A DNA stretch of 64,000 bases from Ilyomonas sp965219515 (GTDB lineage Bacteria; Bacteroidota; Bacteroidia; Chitinophagales; Chitinophagaceae): positions 4,464,001 through 4,528,000 of the forward strand of contig OZ244776.1 of the NCBI GenBank assembly GCA_965219515.1, written 5' to 3'. How positions within the stretch are numbered: position 1 is the first letter of the stretch; each line of letters opens with the position of its first letter. The translations under genes were made by a program, and so were the position numbers. This document shows, piece after piece, positions 17,245 to 26,707 of the stretch. The notes under the pieces were generated by a model. The model was not told where the DNA came from. It was given only the letters and a program-made list of their open reading frames with translations, and did no database searches.

Positions 17245-20049
17245 ATGAATAAAATTGTAACAACCTTACTCATTGTATGCTTGTCTGCAACCGTTTTTGC
17301 CCAATCTAACACATCAATTAAACTATCGGGAAAAATTACCGATGCCAATACTACGTCTCCGGTTGTAGGCGCATCTGTATTGCTGACAAATACAAAAGCC
17401 GGTACCAAAACCGATGTGGACGGCAACTTTTTTATCTCTGTTGCAACGGGCCAAACTTATACAATTGAGATTTCGAGCATTGGTTATCAAACCAAAATTG
17501 TAAACGATATTACCGCTAAGGCAAACGACAATTCGCCTGTTAATGTTGCCTTGCAGCCCGTAACGGCCGAGCTGAACACGGTGGTGGTAACGTCGAGCGC
17601 GCGTCGCGAGGGCGTAGCTTCGTTATACACCATTCAAAAAAATGCATCGGCTATTTCAGATGCCATTTCATCGGAAATCATCCGCAAATCGCCCGACCGC
17701 AATACCAGCGAAGTATTGCGGCGTGTAAGCGGCACGTCAATTCAGGATAATAAGTTTGTCATAATCCGCGGACTCAGCGAGCGGTACAATACGTCATTGT
17801 TAAACAACTCCGTTTTACCCAGCACAGAGCCTGATAAAAAAGCGTTTTCATTTGATATCATTCCATCGTCGCTTATAGATAACGTTACCATTTACAAATC
17901 GCCCACGCCCGATTTGCCCGGCGACTTTGCGGGCGGCGTAGTTAAGGTTTCCACGAAAGATTATCCCACAAGAAAACTAAGCGAATTGTCGGTTTCTGCC
18001 GGATACAATTCATTAACCACGTTCAAAAATTTTTACAAAGGCTATCCCGAAGGATCGCTGGACTGGTTGGGTTATTTTGATGACAAACGATTGCTGCCAG
18101 GCTCTTATGCGCGGCATCGCGGGGCTGAATTTATTACGCTGCCTGCCGAGCAAAAGCAGGAAATCACCAAACAGTTTCCCAATACATTCGGTTCGCAGGC
18201 GGCTAACATCAGCCAGCCGAATTTTAGCATCGGTTATACGGGCGGCAATACCAAACTACTGAAAGGCACGCAAAAAATTGGTTACATCTATGCCGTTAAT
18301 TATAACAACGGAAGGCGTGTGGCAAAACGTACCCGCAGCGAATATGAGCAATACAGCGTGCCGTCGTATGATTACAACACAATCAACTACGATATGCGCA
18401 GCACATTATCGGGTTTGCTGAATGTTACTTATTCGTATGGTAAAAGTAAAATTTCGCTGAAAAATTTATACAACAACGATTTTGTAAACTCGTTCGGCGT
18501 AAGAAGCGGCAAGAATGTAATTAACGGAAACGACGGTAAGTTTTATTATAAAAGCAACAATACTGAAGCGGCGGCAAACGGCATTTTCAATTCGGTGCTG
18601 GAAGGCTTGCACAGCCTGAACCACAACTGGAAATTAGACTGGAATGCGTCTTACGGACTTACCTACCGCTGGCAGCCCGATCAGCGCATTCTTACCTTTC
18701 ATACTTTTCCCGGCAATGATGAAAATTATTTCCTGACGCTGAGCAACGAAAACTCGCCCGAAATCACCAATTCAGGTCGCGTATATTCTTTTCTGAAAGA
18801 AAATATTTATGGGGCAAACATCAACGCGGCAAAAGAATTTAACTGGCGCGATCAGCCGCAAAAACTAAAATTCGGTGCAGGAATCTACTACCGTGACAGA
18901 AATGTGGAAGTAGATGCGTTAGGTTTTTCCGTCTTAGGCGGTTTCGGGCTTCGCGCCGAAATTCCGGAAGCGAAAGGCACAACCTACGGCACCATTTTTA
19001 GCCCGGAAAGCATAGAAGCCAATCATTTAACGCTGGCGAATATCTCCGCGCTTTCCACCGATTACAACGGCACGGGTTTGCTGAATTCGGGTTATGTAAT
19101 GCTGGATAATAAATTTTCAGATAAAGTAAAGCTTACCTGGGGTGCACGGGTAGAAAGGTATTTGCAAAAGCTGTCAACCGTAGGCAAGTCCGAAGTGAAA
19201 TTAGACAATACAGACATATTGCCATCGGCATTGTTTACTTACAGCCTGAACCCGAAAACCAACATTCGCGTGGCTGGCTCGCAAAGCGTAAACCGGCCCG
19301 AGTTCAGAGAACTGGCAACGTACCGTGTATATGATTACGAAAACGCCATACTGCTTGTTGGAAACAATCTGCTGAAAAGAAGCAAAAATACCAATGCCGA
19401 TCTGCGCTACGAATGGTTTCCGAATGCCGGCGAAATTATTTCGGCAAGCGTTTTTTACAAATACTTTAAAGACCCGATTGAGCAAACCAACCAGGCGAAT
19501 GATGTGTATAGTTTTGCCAATGCCAAAAATGCTAACACATACGGTGTAGAACTGGAAGTAAGAAAACGCCTTGGTTTTATCGGCGGCGACTTCTTTAACC
19601 ATCTTACGTTTTATGCCAACGGCGCATACATAAAAGGTTCTGTACAATTTGATACGCTTACCTATAACAGCCCGCTGCAGGGTCAGTCGCCTTATCTTAT
19701 CAACGGCGGTTTAACGTATAGTACCGACAACGATAATTTATCATTTAATATTCTGTATAACCGCATTGGTCAGCGACTCAAATTCAGGGCTACCAACGGC
19801 GCCGGTAAAAATGTGTACGAAAAGCCGAGAAACGTGCTGGATGCGCAGGTAAGCAAAAAGCTGCTGAAAAATAAAATGGAAATCAGGCTTACCGTGAGCG
19901 ATATTTTCGCCGATGCGTTTGTATGGTATTACAAGTTTGATCCCGATCCTTCTTCAACGGCTTATAAGTCTTCTGAAGACAGAATTATGAACAGTTACAA
20001 ATACGGTTCCACCACGTCGCTAAGCATTCGCTATACATTGGGTAAATAA
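17245..20049 (+). CDS. TonB-dependent outer-membrane receptor with CarboxypepD_reg N-domain
   Basis: This 934-residue receptor has a signal peptide (V-F-A-Q) and then a carboxypeptidase-regulatory-like domain (L-S-G-K-I-T-D-A-N-T-T-S-P-V-V-G-A-S-V) at about residues 25-110. A plug domain follows (S-E-V-L-R-R-V-S-G-T-S-I-Q-D-N, F-V-I-I-R-G-L-S-E-R-Y-N-T) and then a 22-strand-type barrel ending S-L-S-I-R-Y-T-L-G-K. The plug R-G-L-x-x-R-Y motif is typical of substrate-specific TonB receptors outside the SusC group. Upstream 11-bp repeats and the downstream beta-helix lipoprotein, which has its own similar box, suggest that it imports a phosphorus source. The substrate is inferred from context only. 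Confidence 0.92.
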   Translation: MNKIVTTLLIVCLSATVFAQSNTSIKLSGKITDANTTSPVVGASVLLTNTKAGTKTDVDGNFFISVATGQTYTIEISSIGYQTKIVNDITAKANDNSPVNVALQPVTAELNTVVVTSSARREGVASLYTIQKNASAISDAISSEIIRKSPDRNTSEVLRRVSGTSIQDNKFVIIRGLSERYNTSLLNNSVLPSTEPDKKAFSFDIIPSSLIDNVTIYKSPTPDLPGDFAGGVVKVSTKDYPTRKLSELSVSAGYNSLTTFKNFYKGYPEGSLDWLGYFDDKRLLPGSYARHRGAEFITLPAEQKQEITKQFPNTFGSQAANISQPNFSIGYTGGNTKLLKGTQKIGYIYAVNYNNGRRVAKRTRSEYEQYSVPSYDYNTINYDMRSTLSGLLNVTYSYGKSKISLKNLYNNDFVNSFGVRSGKNVINGNDGKFYYKSNNTEAAANGIFNSVLEGLHSLNHNWKLDWNASYGLTYRWQPDQRILTFHTFPGNDENYFLTLSNENSPEITNSGRVYSFLKENIYGANINAAKEFNWRDQPQKLKFGAGIYYRDRNVEVDALGFSVLGGFGLRAEIPEAKGTTYGTIFSPESIEANHLTLANISALSTDYNGTGLLNSGYVMLDNKFSDKVKLTWGARVERYLQKLSTVGKSEVKLDNTDILPSALFTYSLNPKTNIRVAGSQSVNRPEFRELATYRVYDYENAILLVGNNLLKRSKNTNADLRYEWFPNAGEIISASVFYKYFKDPIEQTNQANDVYSFANAKNANTYGVELEVRKRLGFIGGDFFNHLTFYANGAYIKGSVQFDTLTYNSPLQGQSPYLINGGLTYSTDNDNLSFNILYNRIGQRLKFRATNGAGKNVYEKPRNVLDAQVSKKLLKNKMEIRLTVSDIFADAFVWYYKFDPDPSSTAYKSSEDRIMNSYKYGSTTSLSIRYTLGK

Positions 20050-20062
20050 GGGGTTCTGTTTG

Positions 20063-20100
20063 ATAATGATTTGGTAAGCTAACCGTAACGATTTGGTAAC
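20063..20100 (+). promoter_or_regulatory. Candidate Pho box: four 11-bp repeats before the lipoprotein
   Basis: ATAAT 20063, GTAAG 20074, GTAAC 20085 and GTAAC 20096 are exactly 11 bp apart. The block begins 14 bp after the receptor stop. A -7-like TATTTTCG lies at 20111 (consensus TAnnTTTG), placing the repeats where a -33 box would be. Confidence 0.65.
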
Positions 20101-20145
20101 ATCATACCGATATTTTCGCTCACTTAAAACAGAACAATAATAGTT

Positions 20146-21561
20146 ATGAAGAAAATTGCATTCGCCATGGCAGCCGGATTTTTGCTGACTCTGGCAACGG
20201 TATCCTGTAAAAAAAGCGATAATACACCCGATCCCGTGCCGCCGGTAGATTCTATGCCAACCGGCAATCCCGACACCGCGAAAGATGTATTTATTCGCGG
20301 TACCATCACTTCAAGTCAGACATGGGTGAGCACAAAAACATATCATTTACGCGGTTATGTATATGTTACCGATGGCGCAACATTAACCATCGAGCCGGGA
20401 ACGCAAATTGTATCTAACAAAGATTCGGCGGGCGTGCTGGTTATTTACCGCGATGCTACCATAGATGCAGAAGGCACGGCAGACAAGCCGATTGTATTTA
20501 CCTCTAACGAAACGGCAAAGCAGCCCGGCGATCTGGGTGGCGTTGTGCTAGTGGGCCAGGCAAAAGGCAATGGCAACCACAGCGTGCTGGAAGGCGGTGT
20601 TGATCCTTTCTTCAGTGCCTTCGGCGGCAGCAACGACGCACACAGCTCAGGTATATTAAAATATGTTCGTATCGAGTATGCGGGTAAAGCGGTTAATCCG
20701 GGCGATGAAATCAATGGTCTTTCGCTATACGGCGTTGGTTCGGGCACTACCATAGATTATGTGGAAATTGTAAGAGGTCTGGATGATGCGTTTGAATTTT
20801 TTGGGGGTACGGTTAACTGTAAACACCTGATTGCTTACAACTGCGCCGACGACGATTTTGATATGGATGACGGTTATCGCGGTAAAATTCAATATGCCAT
20901 TTCTATTAAAGATCCAGCATTTACCGACAACAAAGGAACCAGCGGCGATATCTCTAATAATTTTGAGGTTGATAATGTAAATCCGTCAAATGGTTTCACC
21001 TTTAGCAGACCGCCTATTACCTTTCCTGTTTTATCAAACTTTACGGCAATTGGCCCTAACAATGCCACTGGCACAAGCGCCGATTATGGTTACGGTATGC
21101 GCTGGAGAAGAGGCAGCAAATTCATTCTTGCCAACTCCATCGTTATGGGCAGCCAGAAAGCCGGTCTTGATCTGGATGATGACTCTACGGCTTCTTATTA
21201 CAAGCAGGGCGTCAGCAAATTTTATAACAGCTTTTTGAATGCAAGTTCAGTAGCCGTGCCTTATAAAATCGACAAATTGGCTGGTACTCCGCCCATCTGG
21301 GATGCGGCAGGTTTACAAGCAATGACGGAAGGGGCTGATAAAAGCGTGTATTATGCTGATGCGGCTGCTATCATGTTAACTGATCCGTTTAATAATGCCA
21401 GCCCGAATGTGAAGCCGGCTACAGGTTCACCGGCGCTTAGCACGGCGACAGATTTTTCACTAACAGAATTAGGCGACGCCTTTTTTGATAAAGTTACTTT
21501 TATTGGCGCCACAGATGCTACCAACGACTGGACAAGCGGCTGGGTAGTATGGGGCAAATAA
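20146..21561 (+). CDS. Surface lipoprotein with right-handed beta-helix, TonB-receptor partner
   Basis: This 471-residue lipoprotein has a signal ending T-V-S-C-K-K and then a Pro/Asp-rich linker. The body reads as a parallel beta-helix: L-T-I-E-P-G-T-Q-I, then G-V-L-V-I-Y-R-D-A-T-I-D-A-E-G-T-A-D-K-P-I-V-F-T-S-N, and A-F-E-F-F-G-G-T-V-N-C-K-H-L-I-A-Y-N-C-A-D-D-D-F-D-M-D-D-G. Acidic D/E clusters suggest Ca2+ or another metal. In Bacteroidetes this family usually sits directly downstream of a TonB receptor, as here, and is thought to be its surface partner. It has its own upstream 11-bp repeats, so it may be transcribed both alone and with the receptor. The ligand is unknown. Confidence 0.8.
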   Translation: MKKIAFAMAAGFLLTLATVSCKKSDNTPDPVPPVDSMPTGNPDTAKDVFIRGTITSSQTWVSTKTYHLRGYVYVTDGATLTIEPGTQIVSNKDSAGVLVIYRDATIDAEGTADKPIVFTSNETAKQPGDLGGVVLVGQAKGNGNHSVLEGGVDPFFSAFGGSNDAHSSGILKYVRIEYAGKAVNPGDEINGLSLYGVGSGTTIDYVEIVRGLDDAFEFFGGTVNCKHLIAYNCADDDFDMDDGYRGKIQYAISIKDPAFTDNKGTSGDISNNFEVDNVNPSNGFTFSRPPITFPVLSNFTAIGPNNATGTSADYGYGMRWRRGSKFILANSIVMGSQKAGLDLDDDSTASYYKQGVSKFYNSFLNASSVAVPYKIDKLAGTPPIWDAAGLQAMTEGADKSVYYADAAAIMLTDPFNNASPNVKPATGSPALSTATDFSLTELGDAFFDKVTFIGATDATNDWTSGWVVWGK

Positions 21562-21595
21562 TAAGTTTCATGAGGAATAGCTAAACGCTATATAC

Positions 21596-21624
21596 ATCCC
21601 CGGTCTTCTACCGGGGATTTTTTT
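21596..21624 (+). terminator. Rho-independent terminator
   Basis: The stem ATCCCCGGT/ACCGGGGAT has a 5-nt loop followed by six or more T. It ends the receptor/lipoprotein unit. Confidence 0.9.
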
Positions 21625-21904
21625 GTAATGATTTCTATAAAAGCCTTTTCGCAGATGATTTTTTCGGAAATAAATAACCATCCTTATTTTGTAAACAATA
21701 GAAAGAACGATCATCATCATTTGGCTTGTGAAACACATTATCAAGATAAAAGGTTGTGATAAACAAATACTAAAAAACTAAAAAGAAAACCCGCAAGCGA
21801 AGCACATCTTCGCAAATTATAAATTTTAATTTTGTGTTTGTCTGCTTCATCTGCGGGAATATTCTATGGCCGGTTTACGTAAATGGTAAGCGTATTTAAC
21901 CGTG

Positions 21905-22192
21905 CTACTTTGAAGCTGCCTTTTTAGCCGCTTTTGCTTTTTTAGGAATGGCTTTTTTGGCGGCCGATTTTTTGGCAATGGCTTTTCCTTTCTTAACCGC
22001 TTTGGCGGTTTCTTTTTTGTGCAAGCCATCTGTGAGAAGTTTTACCGCTTTCTTGATGCGGTTGTCAAACTTTTTTTCTCCCAACGTTGTTTTCAGCTCT
22101 GGTAAAGCCGAGGCAATTTTATCTGCCATTTGTTTTCTTACTTCTTTTTTTCCTGGTACATTGTTTTGTCCGGGCGTGTTTGCGTTATCCAT
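21905..22192 (-). CDS. Histone H1-like lysine/alanine-rich protein
   Basis: This 95-residue basic protein has two parts. Residues of about 15-60 look like a short helical domain (R-K-Q-M-A-D-K-I-A-S-A-L-P-E-L-K-T-T-L-G-E-K-K-F-D-N-R-I-K-K-A). The remainder is an A-K-K/K-A-K repeat tail (K-A-K-A-A-K-K-A-A-S-K at the end), as in bacterial histone H1-like or Hc1-like nucleoid proteins. It probably binds DNA non-specifically. It has no signal peptide and sits convergent to the lipoprotein unit. The family call rests on composition and length. Confidence 0.75.
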   Translation of the reverse strand: MDNANTPGQNNVPGKKEVRKQMADKIASALPELKTTLGEKKFDNRIKKAVKLLTDGLHKKETAKAVKKGKAIAKKSAAKKAIPKKAKAAKKAASK

Positions 22193-22275
22193 AATTTAAA
22201 ATAATTTTTTAAAATGATAACACAAAAATAATATTGGCAATTGGCTTCCCATGTTAAGTTTTCGATTCTGCCGTT

Positions 22276-23964
22276 TCAGCTTAGATATTTTCCCACAATC
22301 GGCACCCTTCTGCCTACGCCGAAAGCTTTGGGAGATATGCGGATAACGGGGCAAAACTGGTTGCGTTTGTATTCATTGCGGTTTACCAAAGCCAATGTTC
22401 TGTCAACCGTATATTCGTCAAAGCCCTGCGCTTTTATTTCTGCCGGTCCTTGCCTGCGCTCGATATATTGAAACAGAATGTTGTCTAATGTATCATAATC
22501 CGGCAGGCTGTCGCTGTCTTTCTGATCGGGGCGAAGCTCGGCGCTTGGCGCTTTGTCAATGATGTTTTGCGGAATAATTTCTTCGCTTCGGTTGATGTAT
22601 TTTGCCAGCTCGTACACCTGCGTTTTGTAGCAGTCGCCAATTACGCCAAGTCCGCCCGCCATATCGCCGTACAGCGTTCCGTAACCGGTTGCCAGCTCGC
22701 TCTTATTGCTGGTATTTAATAAGATCAGATTAAATTTATTGGCAATGCTCATCAGTATATTTCCGCGGGTTCGGCTTTGCAGATTTTCTTCCGCCACCGA
22801 AAACGGAAGCCCGCCAAAAACGGGATGCAGGGTTTGCAAAAAAGTTTCATACACTTCATTGATGCGAATGATGTTGTAAGGGTTTTGCAGGTTTTCGCTC
22901 AGATTTACCGCATCGTTTACGCTATGACCGGTGCTGTAAGGCGACGGCATCAGTACGGCACGAACATTCTCTTTTCCCAATGCCTGGCAGGCAAGCGCCA
23001 GCGTAACGGCAGAATCTATACCGCCGGAAGAACCGATGATGGCGTTGGTAAAATTCATTTTGATAAAATAATCGCGGATGCCCAAAACCAAAGCCTGATA
23101 TACCTGATGAATGTTGCGCGAAGCCTGTAATGTTTTGCTGCCGGTTGCCTCGGTTTGCTGTTTGTATTCCTGAACTCTGCCGCTTGTTTCTTCTTTACTG
23201 ATGTCGCCGTTTTCAAAGATTACGCTGTCTAATGCTTCGGCAAACATCGGCAGCACTTTGCAAATAGCGCCGGCTTTGTTGTAGGCTACCGAAGCGCCGT
23301 CAAACACAATCTCCGTCTGGCTTCCCACCGCATTGCAATAAATAACCGGCAGCCTGTACTGGATTACATTTTTACGAATCACATCGCGGCGTTCTTCGTC
23401 GTGCATATAATCGAACGGCGAAGCGCTGAGGTTAATCATAATATCCGGCTGCTGCTTTATTAACTCATCCATCGGGCAGGTGAGATACAGCGGATTATCA
23501 TCAATATTCCAGATGTCTTCGCAGATGGTTACGGCTATTTTTTTTCCGTTAAACTCAATTACATTCCATTGCGAAGCCGGCTCGAAGTAGCGATATTCGT
23601 CAAACACATCATACGTTGGCAGCAGCGTTTTGTGCACTTCGGCTTTTATTTTTTTTTCGTGTAAAAAAAACGCAGCATTAAATAAATCTTTGCCTTCTAT
23701 TTTCGGATTACGCGCCGGTGAGCCAATCAATACGCCGATGGTATCGGCATGTTCTGCAATGGCGTCAATGCTTTCATAACATTGTCTGATAAAATCATTA
23801 AACTCCAGAAAATCCCTGGCCGGATAGCCGCAAACGCTTTGCTCGCTGAAAACAATCAGATCTCCGCCCTGCGCTTTTGCGGTTTCAATGGCGTCAATCA
23901 TTTTATTGCGGTTGTATTCAAAATTTCCAATGTGATAGTTCTGCTGCGCTATAAAAATCTTCAT
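22276..23964 (-). CDS. nadE: Glutamine-dependent NAD+ synthetase
   Basis: This two-domain NAD+ synthetase (562 residues) acts in the last step of NAD biosynthesis, using glutamine to amidate deamido-NAD. The N-terminal nitrilase-fold glutaminase shows V-F-S-E-Q-S-V-C-G-Y-P (Glu), H-K-T-L-L-P-T-Y-D-V-F-D-E (Lys) and V-T-I-C-E-D-I-W-N (Cys). The C-terminal ATP-pyrophosphatase domain has the P-loop I-G-S-S-G-G-I-D-S-A-V and ends with P-S-A-E-L-R-P-D-Q-K-D-S-D-S-L-P-D-Y. It lies divergent from gldB, a neighbourhood common in Bacteroidetes. No oddities were seen. Confidence 0.96.
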   Translation of the reverse strand: MKIFIAQQNYHIGNFEYNRNKMIDAIETAKAQGGDLIVFSEQSVCGYPARDFLEFNDFIRQCYESIDAIAEHADTIGVLIGSPARNPKIEGKDLFNAAFFLHEKKIKAEVHKTLLPTYDVFDEYRYFEPASQWNVIEFNGKKIAVTICEDIWNIDDNPLYLTCPMDELIKQQPDIMINLSASPFDYMHDEERRDVIRKNVIQYRLPVIYCNAVGSQTEIVFDGASVAYNKAGAICKVLPMFAEALDSVIFENGDISKEETSGRVQEYKQQTEATGSKTLQASRNIHQVYQALVLGIRDYFIKMNFTNAIIGSSGGIDSAVTLALACQALGKENVRAVLMPSPYSTGHSVNDAVNLSENLQNPYNIIRINEVYETFLQTLHPVFGGLPFSVAEENLQSRTRGNILMSIANKFNLILLNTSNKSELATGYGTLYGDMAGGLGVIGDCYKTQVYELAKYINRSEEIIPQNIIDKAPSAELRPDQKDSDSLPDYDTLDNILFQYIERRQGPAEIKAQGFDEYTVDRTLALVNRNEYKRNQFCPVIRISPKAFGVGRRVPIVGKYLS

Positions 23965-24112
23965 GTTGCAAAGGTATAGTTACGCCGCAAAGACTCGAAA
24001 GCGCAAATTGTAATTGACTGCTGATTCTTTTCGCACTGGCATGTTTGCAGCAAAAAAATAAAATATCATTTTATAAACAGCAGGCAATGGCAGCAGCCTT
24101 TACTTTAGCACG

Positions 24113-25129
24113 ATGAATAAATGGCTTTTTATACTTATTTCGCCGGTTTTTATTTTGTTTTCCTGTAAAAACAACAGAAAAATTCCCGATGTATCTAACA
24201 TCAAAATTGATATTCCGGTAAAGCGTTTCGAAAAAGATTTTTTCGCCATAGATACCAATCATACCGCAGCTTCGCTAAACAAGCTGCAACATCAATACGG
24301 CACTTTTCTCAACGATTATTTATACAACATTCTTTCTCTGCCTGCTGCGCCCGACAGCGTGGTAAAAAATATAAAGCTGTTTCTGCACGATTACAGGCAG
24401 GTTTATGATTCTGCGGAATCGCAATTTCCATCGTTTGATAAACAGCAAAGCGAAATAAAGCGTGGCTTACAGCTTACCAAATATTATTTTCCGCATTACG
24501 AAGTGCCCAAACAAATTATCACGTATATCGGTCCGCTGGAAGGCTACAGCAACGTGCTTACCGGCAGCGGCATCGCCATTGGTTTGCAATTGTATCTGGG
24601 CAAAAAATTTTCGGCTTATCAAACCGATTTTTTCAGAGAAGTGTATCCCGATTATCAAAGCCGCCACTTTGAAAAAATGTATATCCCGGTTAATAGTCTG
24701 ACAAATATCATCAACGATATTTATCCGCCGCAGTCGGGTGCCAAAACATTGATTGCGCAAATGATTGAAGAAGGCAAGCGAATGTATGTGTTAGACAATG
24801 TATTGCCCGAAACGGCAGACAGTTTAAAAACAGGCTATACGGCAAGCCAGCTAAAAGGATGTTACGACAACGAAGCCGCCATCTGGAATTTTTTTATCGG
24901 AAACAATTTGCTGTATGTAAACGATCCGCTGCAGATAAGAGATTATACCAACGATGCGCCGCGCACCGAGACATTAGGACCTGATTCGCCGGGAAATATA
25001 GGGTTGTTTGTTGGCTGGCAGATTGTAAAGAAATGGATGAGCGAAAAAGGAAGCGCGGTTGATATGCAGCAATTGCTGCAAACAGATGCGAAACAGATTT
25101 TTCAGGAAGCGAAGTACAAGCCGAGATAA
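24113..25129 (+). CDS. gldB: Gliding motility lipoprotein GldB
   Basis: This 338-residue lipoprotein (signal ending L-F-S-C-K-N) is of the GldB family, involved in gliding motility and the type IX secretion setting of Bacteroidetes. The start V-S-N-I-K-I-D-I-P-V-K-R-F-E-K-D-F-F is characteristic. Also seen are I-T-Y-I-G-P-L-E-G-Y-S-N-V-L and W-N-F-F-I-G-N-N-L-L-Y. A T9SS sorting domain on the alkaline phosphatase in this window is consistent with an active type IX system. GldB is essential for gliding in Flavobacterium, but non-motile relatives also keep it. The family call rests on overall sequence pattern. Confidence 0.82.
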   Translation: MNKWLFILISPVFILFSCKNNRKIPDVSNIKIDIPVKRFEKDFFAIDTNHTAASLNKLQHQYGTFLNDYLYNILSLPAAPDSVVKNIKLFLHDYRQVYDSAESQFPSFDKQQSEIKRGLQLTKYYFPHYEVPKQIITYIGPLEGYSNVLTGSGIAIGLQLYLGKKFSAYQTDFFREVYPDYQSRHFEKMYIPVNSLTNIINDIYPPQSGAKTLIAQMIEEGKRMYVLDNVLPETADSLKTGYTASQLKGCYDNEAAIWNFFIGNNLLYVNDPLQIRDYTNDAPRTETLGPDSPGNIGLFVGWQIVKKWMSEKGSAVDMQQLLQTDAKQIFQEAKYKPR

Positions 25130-25385
25130 AAAACGTGTACAGCGCAAACCTCAGCCGAACGAATACTTTTTATGCGAGGCATCATCACTGCATCCAACTC
25201 TTCATGCATTGCTTTGGTGGCGCTACAAATCTTTTCTATAACTGTCATTGGCTTCAAAATAAACGAAAAAGAAGCAGGAAAATAACTCGTTATCAGACCT
25301 TTTATAATTTGTGAAATGGGCGGAGCGACATCAATTTTATAGATGATGTAAACACAGATGCCGTAATTTTAATTTTATGACAGGC

Positions 25386-25973
25386 ATGAAAAAATGGGTA
25401 GCCCTGCTATCGCTGTTAACCGGCACGCAGGCATTCGCCCAGGATGGCACAGACAGCCTTACCGCATCTCGCAGCCAGATAACCCTTAGCGGCATGAAGG
25501 TGCTGGGAAGCTGGGGCATTGTAAACCTCGGCGCTGGCGCAGCCGGCTGGGCGGCTTCTCACAACAACACACGCAAATATTTTTACCAGATGTCAACCTT
25601 CTGGGGTGCCGTAAATACCGGCATCGCTGTGCTGGGTTTTGCCAGCGCAAAAAGAAAATTAAACGGGCAGTTGAGGGAAGCAGACAATCTGAAAGCGCAG
25701 CAAACCATTGAAAAAACGTTCCTGATTAACGGCGGTCTCGATTTTGTTTATATTGGCGCAGGCATTTATGTAAACAGCCGCGGCAACAAGCGCAACGATG
25801 CCAAACTGAAAGGCTACGGCTCATCCGTTATGGTGCAGGGGATTTTTTTACTCTTGTTCGATGGCGTAATGTATAAGCTGCAAAAAAACAACGGCGATAA
25901 AATAAGAAGCTTTATGGCAAAGAATTCTGTCGCATTCAGCGGGAACAGAATTGGCATCGTGCACACGTTTTAA
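25386..25973 (+). CDS. Hypothetical membrane-associated secreted protein
   Basis: This protein of about 195 residues has a signal peptide (M-K-K-W-V-A-L-L-S-L-L-T-G-T-Q-A-F-A-Q). I chose the ATG at 25386 over the one at 25377. The rest has several hydrophobic stretches, starting with L-G-S-W-G-I-V-N-L-G-A-G-A-A-G-W-A-A and then F-W-G-A-V-N-T-G-I-A-V-L-G-F. Two further stretches lie near the C-terminus, so about four membrane or barrel-like segments are plausible. The pattern reminds me of the DUF6992 family of Bacteroidetes, but I am not certain. It lies 256 bp after gldB with no obvious terminator between them. Confidence 0.65.
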   Translation: MKKWVALLSLLTGTQAFAQDGTDSLTASRSQITLSGMKVLGSWGIVNLGAGAAGWAASHNNTRKYFYQMSTFWGAVNTGIAVLGFASAKRKLNGQLREADNLKAQQTIEKTFLINGGLDFVYIGAGIYVNSRGNKRNDAKLKGYGSSVMVQGIFLLLFDGVMYKLQKNNGDKIRSFMAKNSVAFSGNRIGIVHTF

Positions 25974-26060
25974 ATAGTGCAAACCGGTTGGTGCAAGGGC
26001 TTTCAGGGCGACTTTTTTTAGACGCGAATTTTACATTGTAATCAGGCAAAACAAGCAACA

Positions 26061-26306
26061 TTATTTCTTATTGCCATCACGCACTGAGCCTGCCACGAGA
26101 CACAATCCTGCCTGAAAAACAACCAATGCCATTGTGCCATACCAAAACCATTTGCCGCCTTTTGCCTTTACAAATCCGGCATCAATGGACATGGATAAAC
26201 CAGCGCCGGTAAGCAGTAGTCCGCTCACAGCCGCTAACTTACTTTGCAGGTAATCGTCTTTCTTATTGCTGGCAGTTAAACTCATGGAAGTGCTGTTTTT
26301 TGTCAA
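26061..26306 (-). CDS. Small two-helix membrane protein
   Basis: This 81-residue protein has two hydrophobic segments, L-A-A-V-S-G-L-L-L-T-G-A-G-L-S-M and W-Y-G-T-M-A-L-V-V-F-Q-A-G-L-C-L-V-A-G, joined by a charged K-A-K-G-G-K loop. It has no recognised domain. Convergent to the gene at 25386, it is probably an inner-membrane protein of unknown function. Confidence 0.55.
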   Translation of the reverse strand: MTKNSTSMSLTASNKKDDYLQSKLAAVSGLLLTGAGLSMSIDAGFVKAKGGKWFWYGTMALVVFQAGLCLVAGSVRDGNKK

Positions 26307-26707
26307 ATCTGTAAAATTGATGCCGGATTTTTACACTTCCTGTTTTCGCCTGCAAAGCGTATCGTTTACACTGGCGTTGAGACATTGTACTTTTGATGCT
26401 TACAGCTTTTGATTCAATATATAAGTTGCATCCCGCAACTAATAAAGTAGCTTGTAAAACTGCTATATAAACGGTAAAAAGATCAGTTAATTTTCTATGC
26501 CAAAATCTTTGCAGGCTTCTTTCTTGAACGTGTTTTATTTATTCTAATATTATTGACTGCTAAACGCGCGGATTACATTAGGTAAAAAAATATTTCAAAA
26601 AAGTATAAAAATTAATTTGTTGGTGATAACAACTTCTTTAGATTTGACAAGCCATTAAGATACTGTAGAGGAAAGCCAAAGCCAAAAAACAAGTAAACCA
26701 ATTTTTC
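26307..26707. other. Intergenic, no gene recognised
   Basis: This AT-rich stretch of about 400 bp has no open frame of note. It probably carries the divergent promoters of the two flanking genes. No clean -33/-7 pair was identified. Confidence 0.5.
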
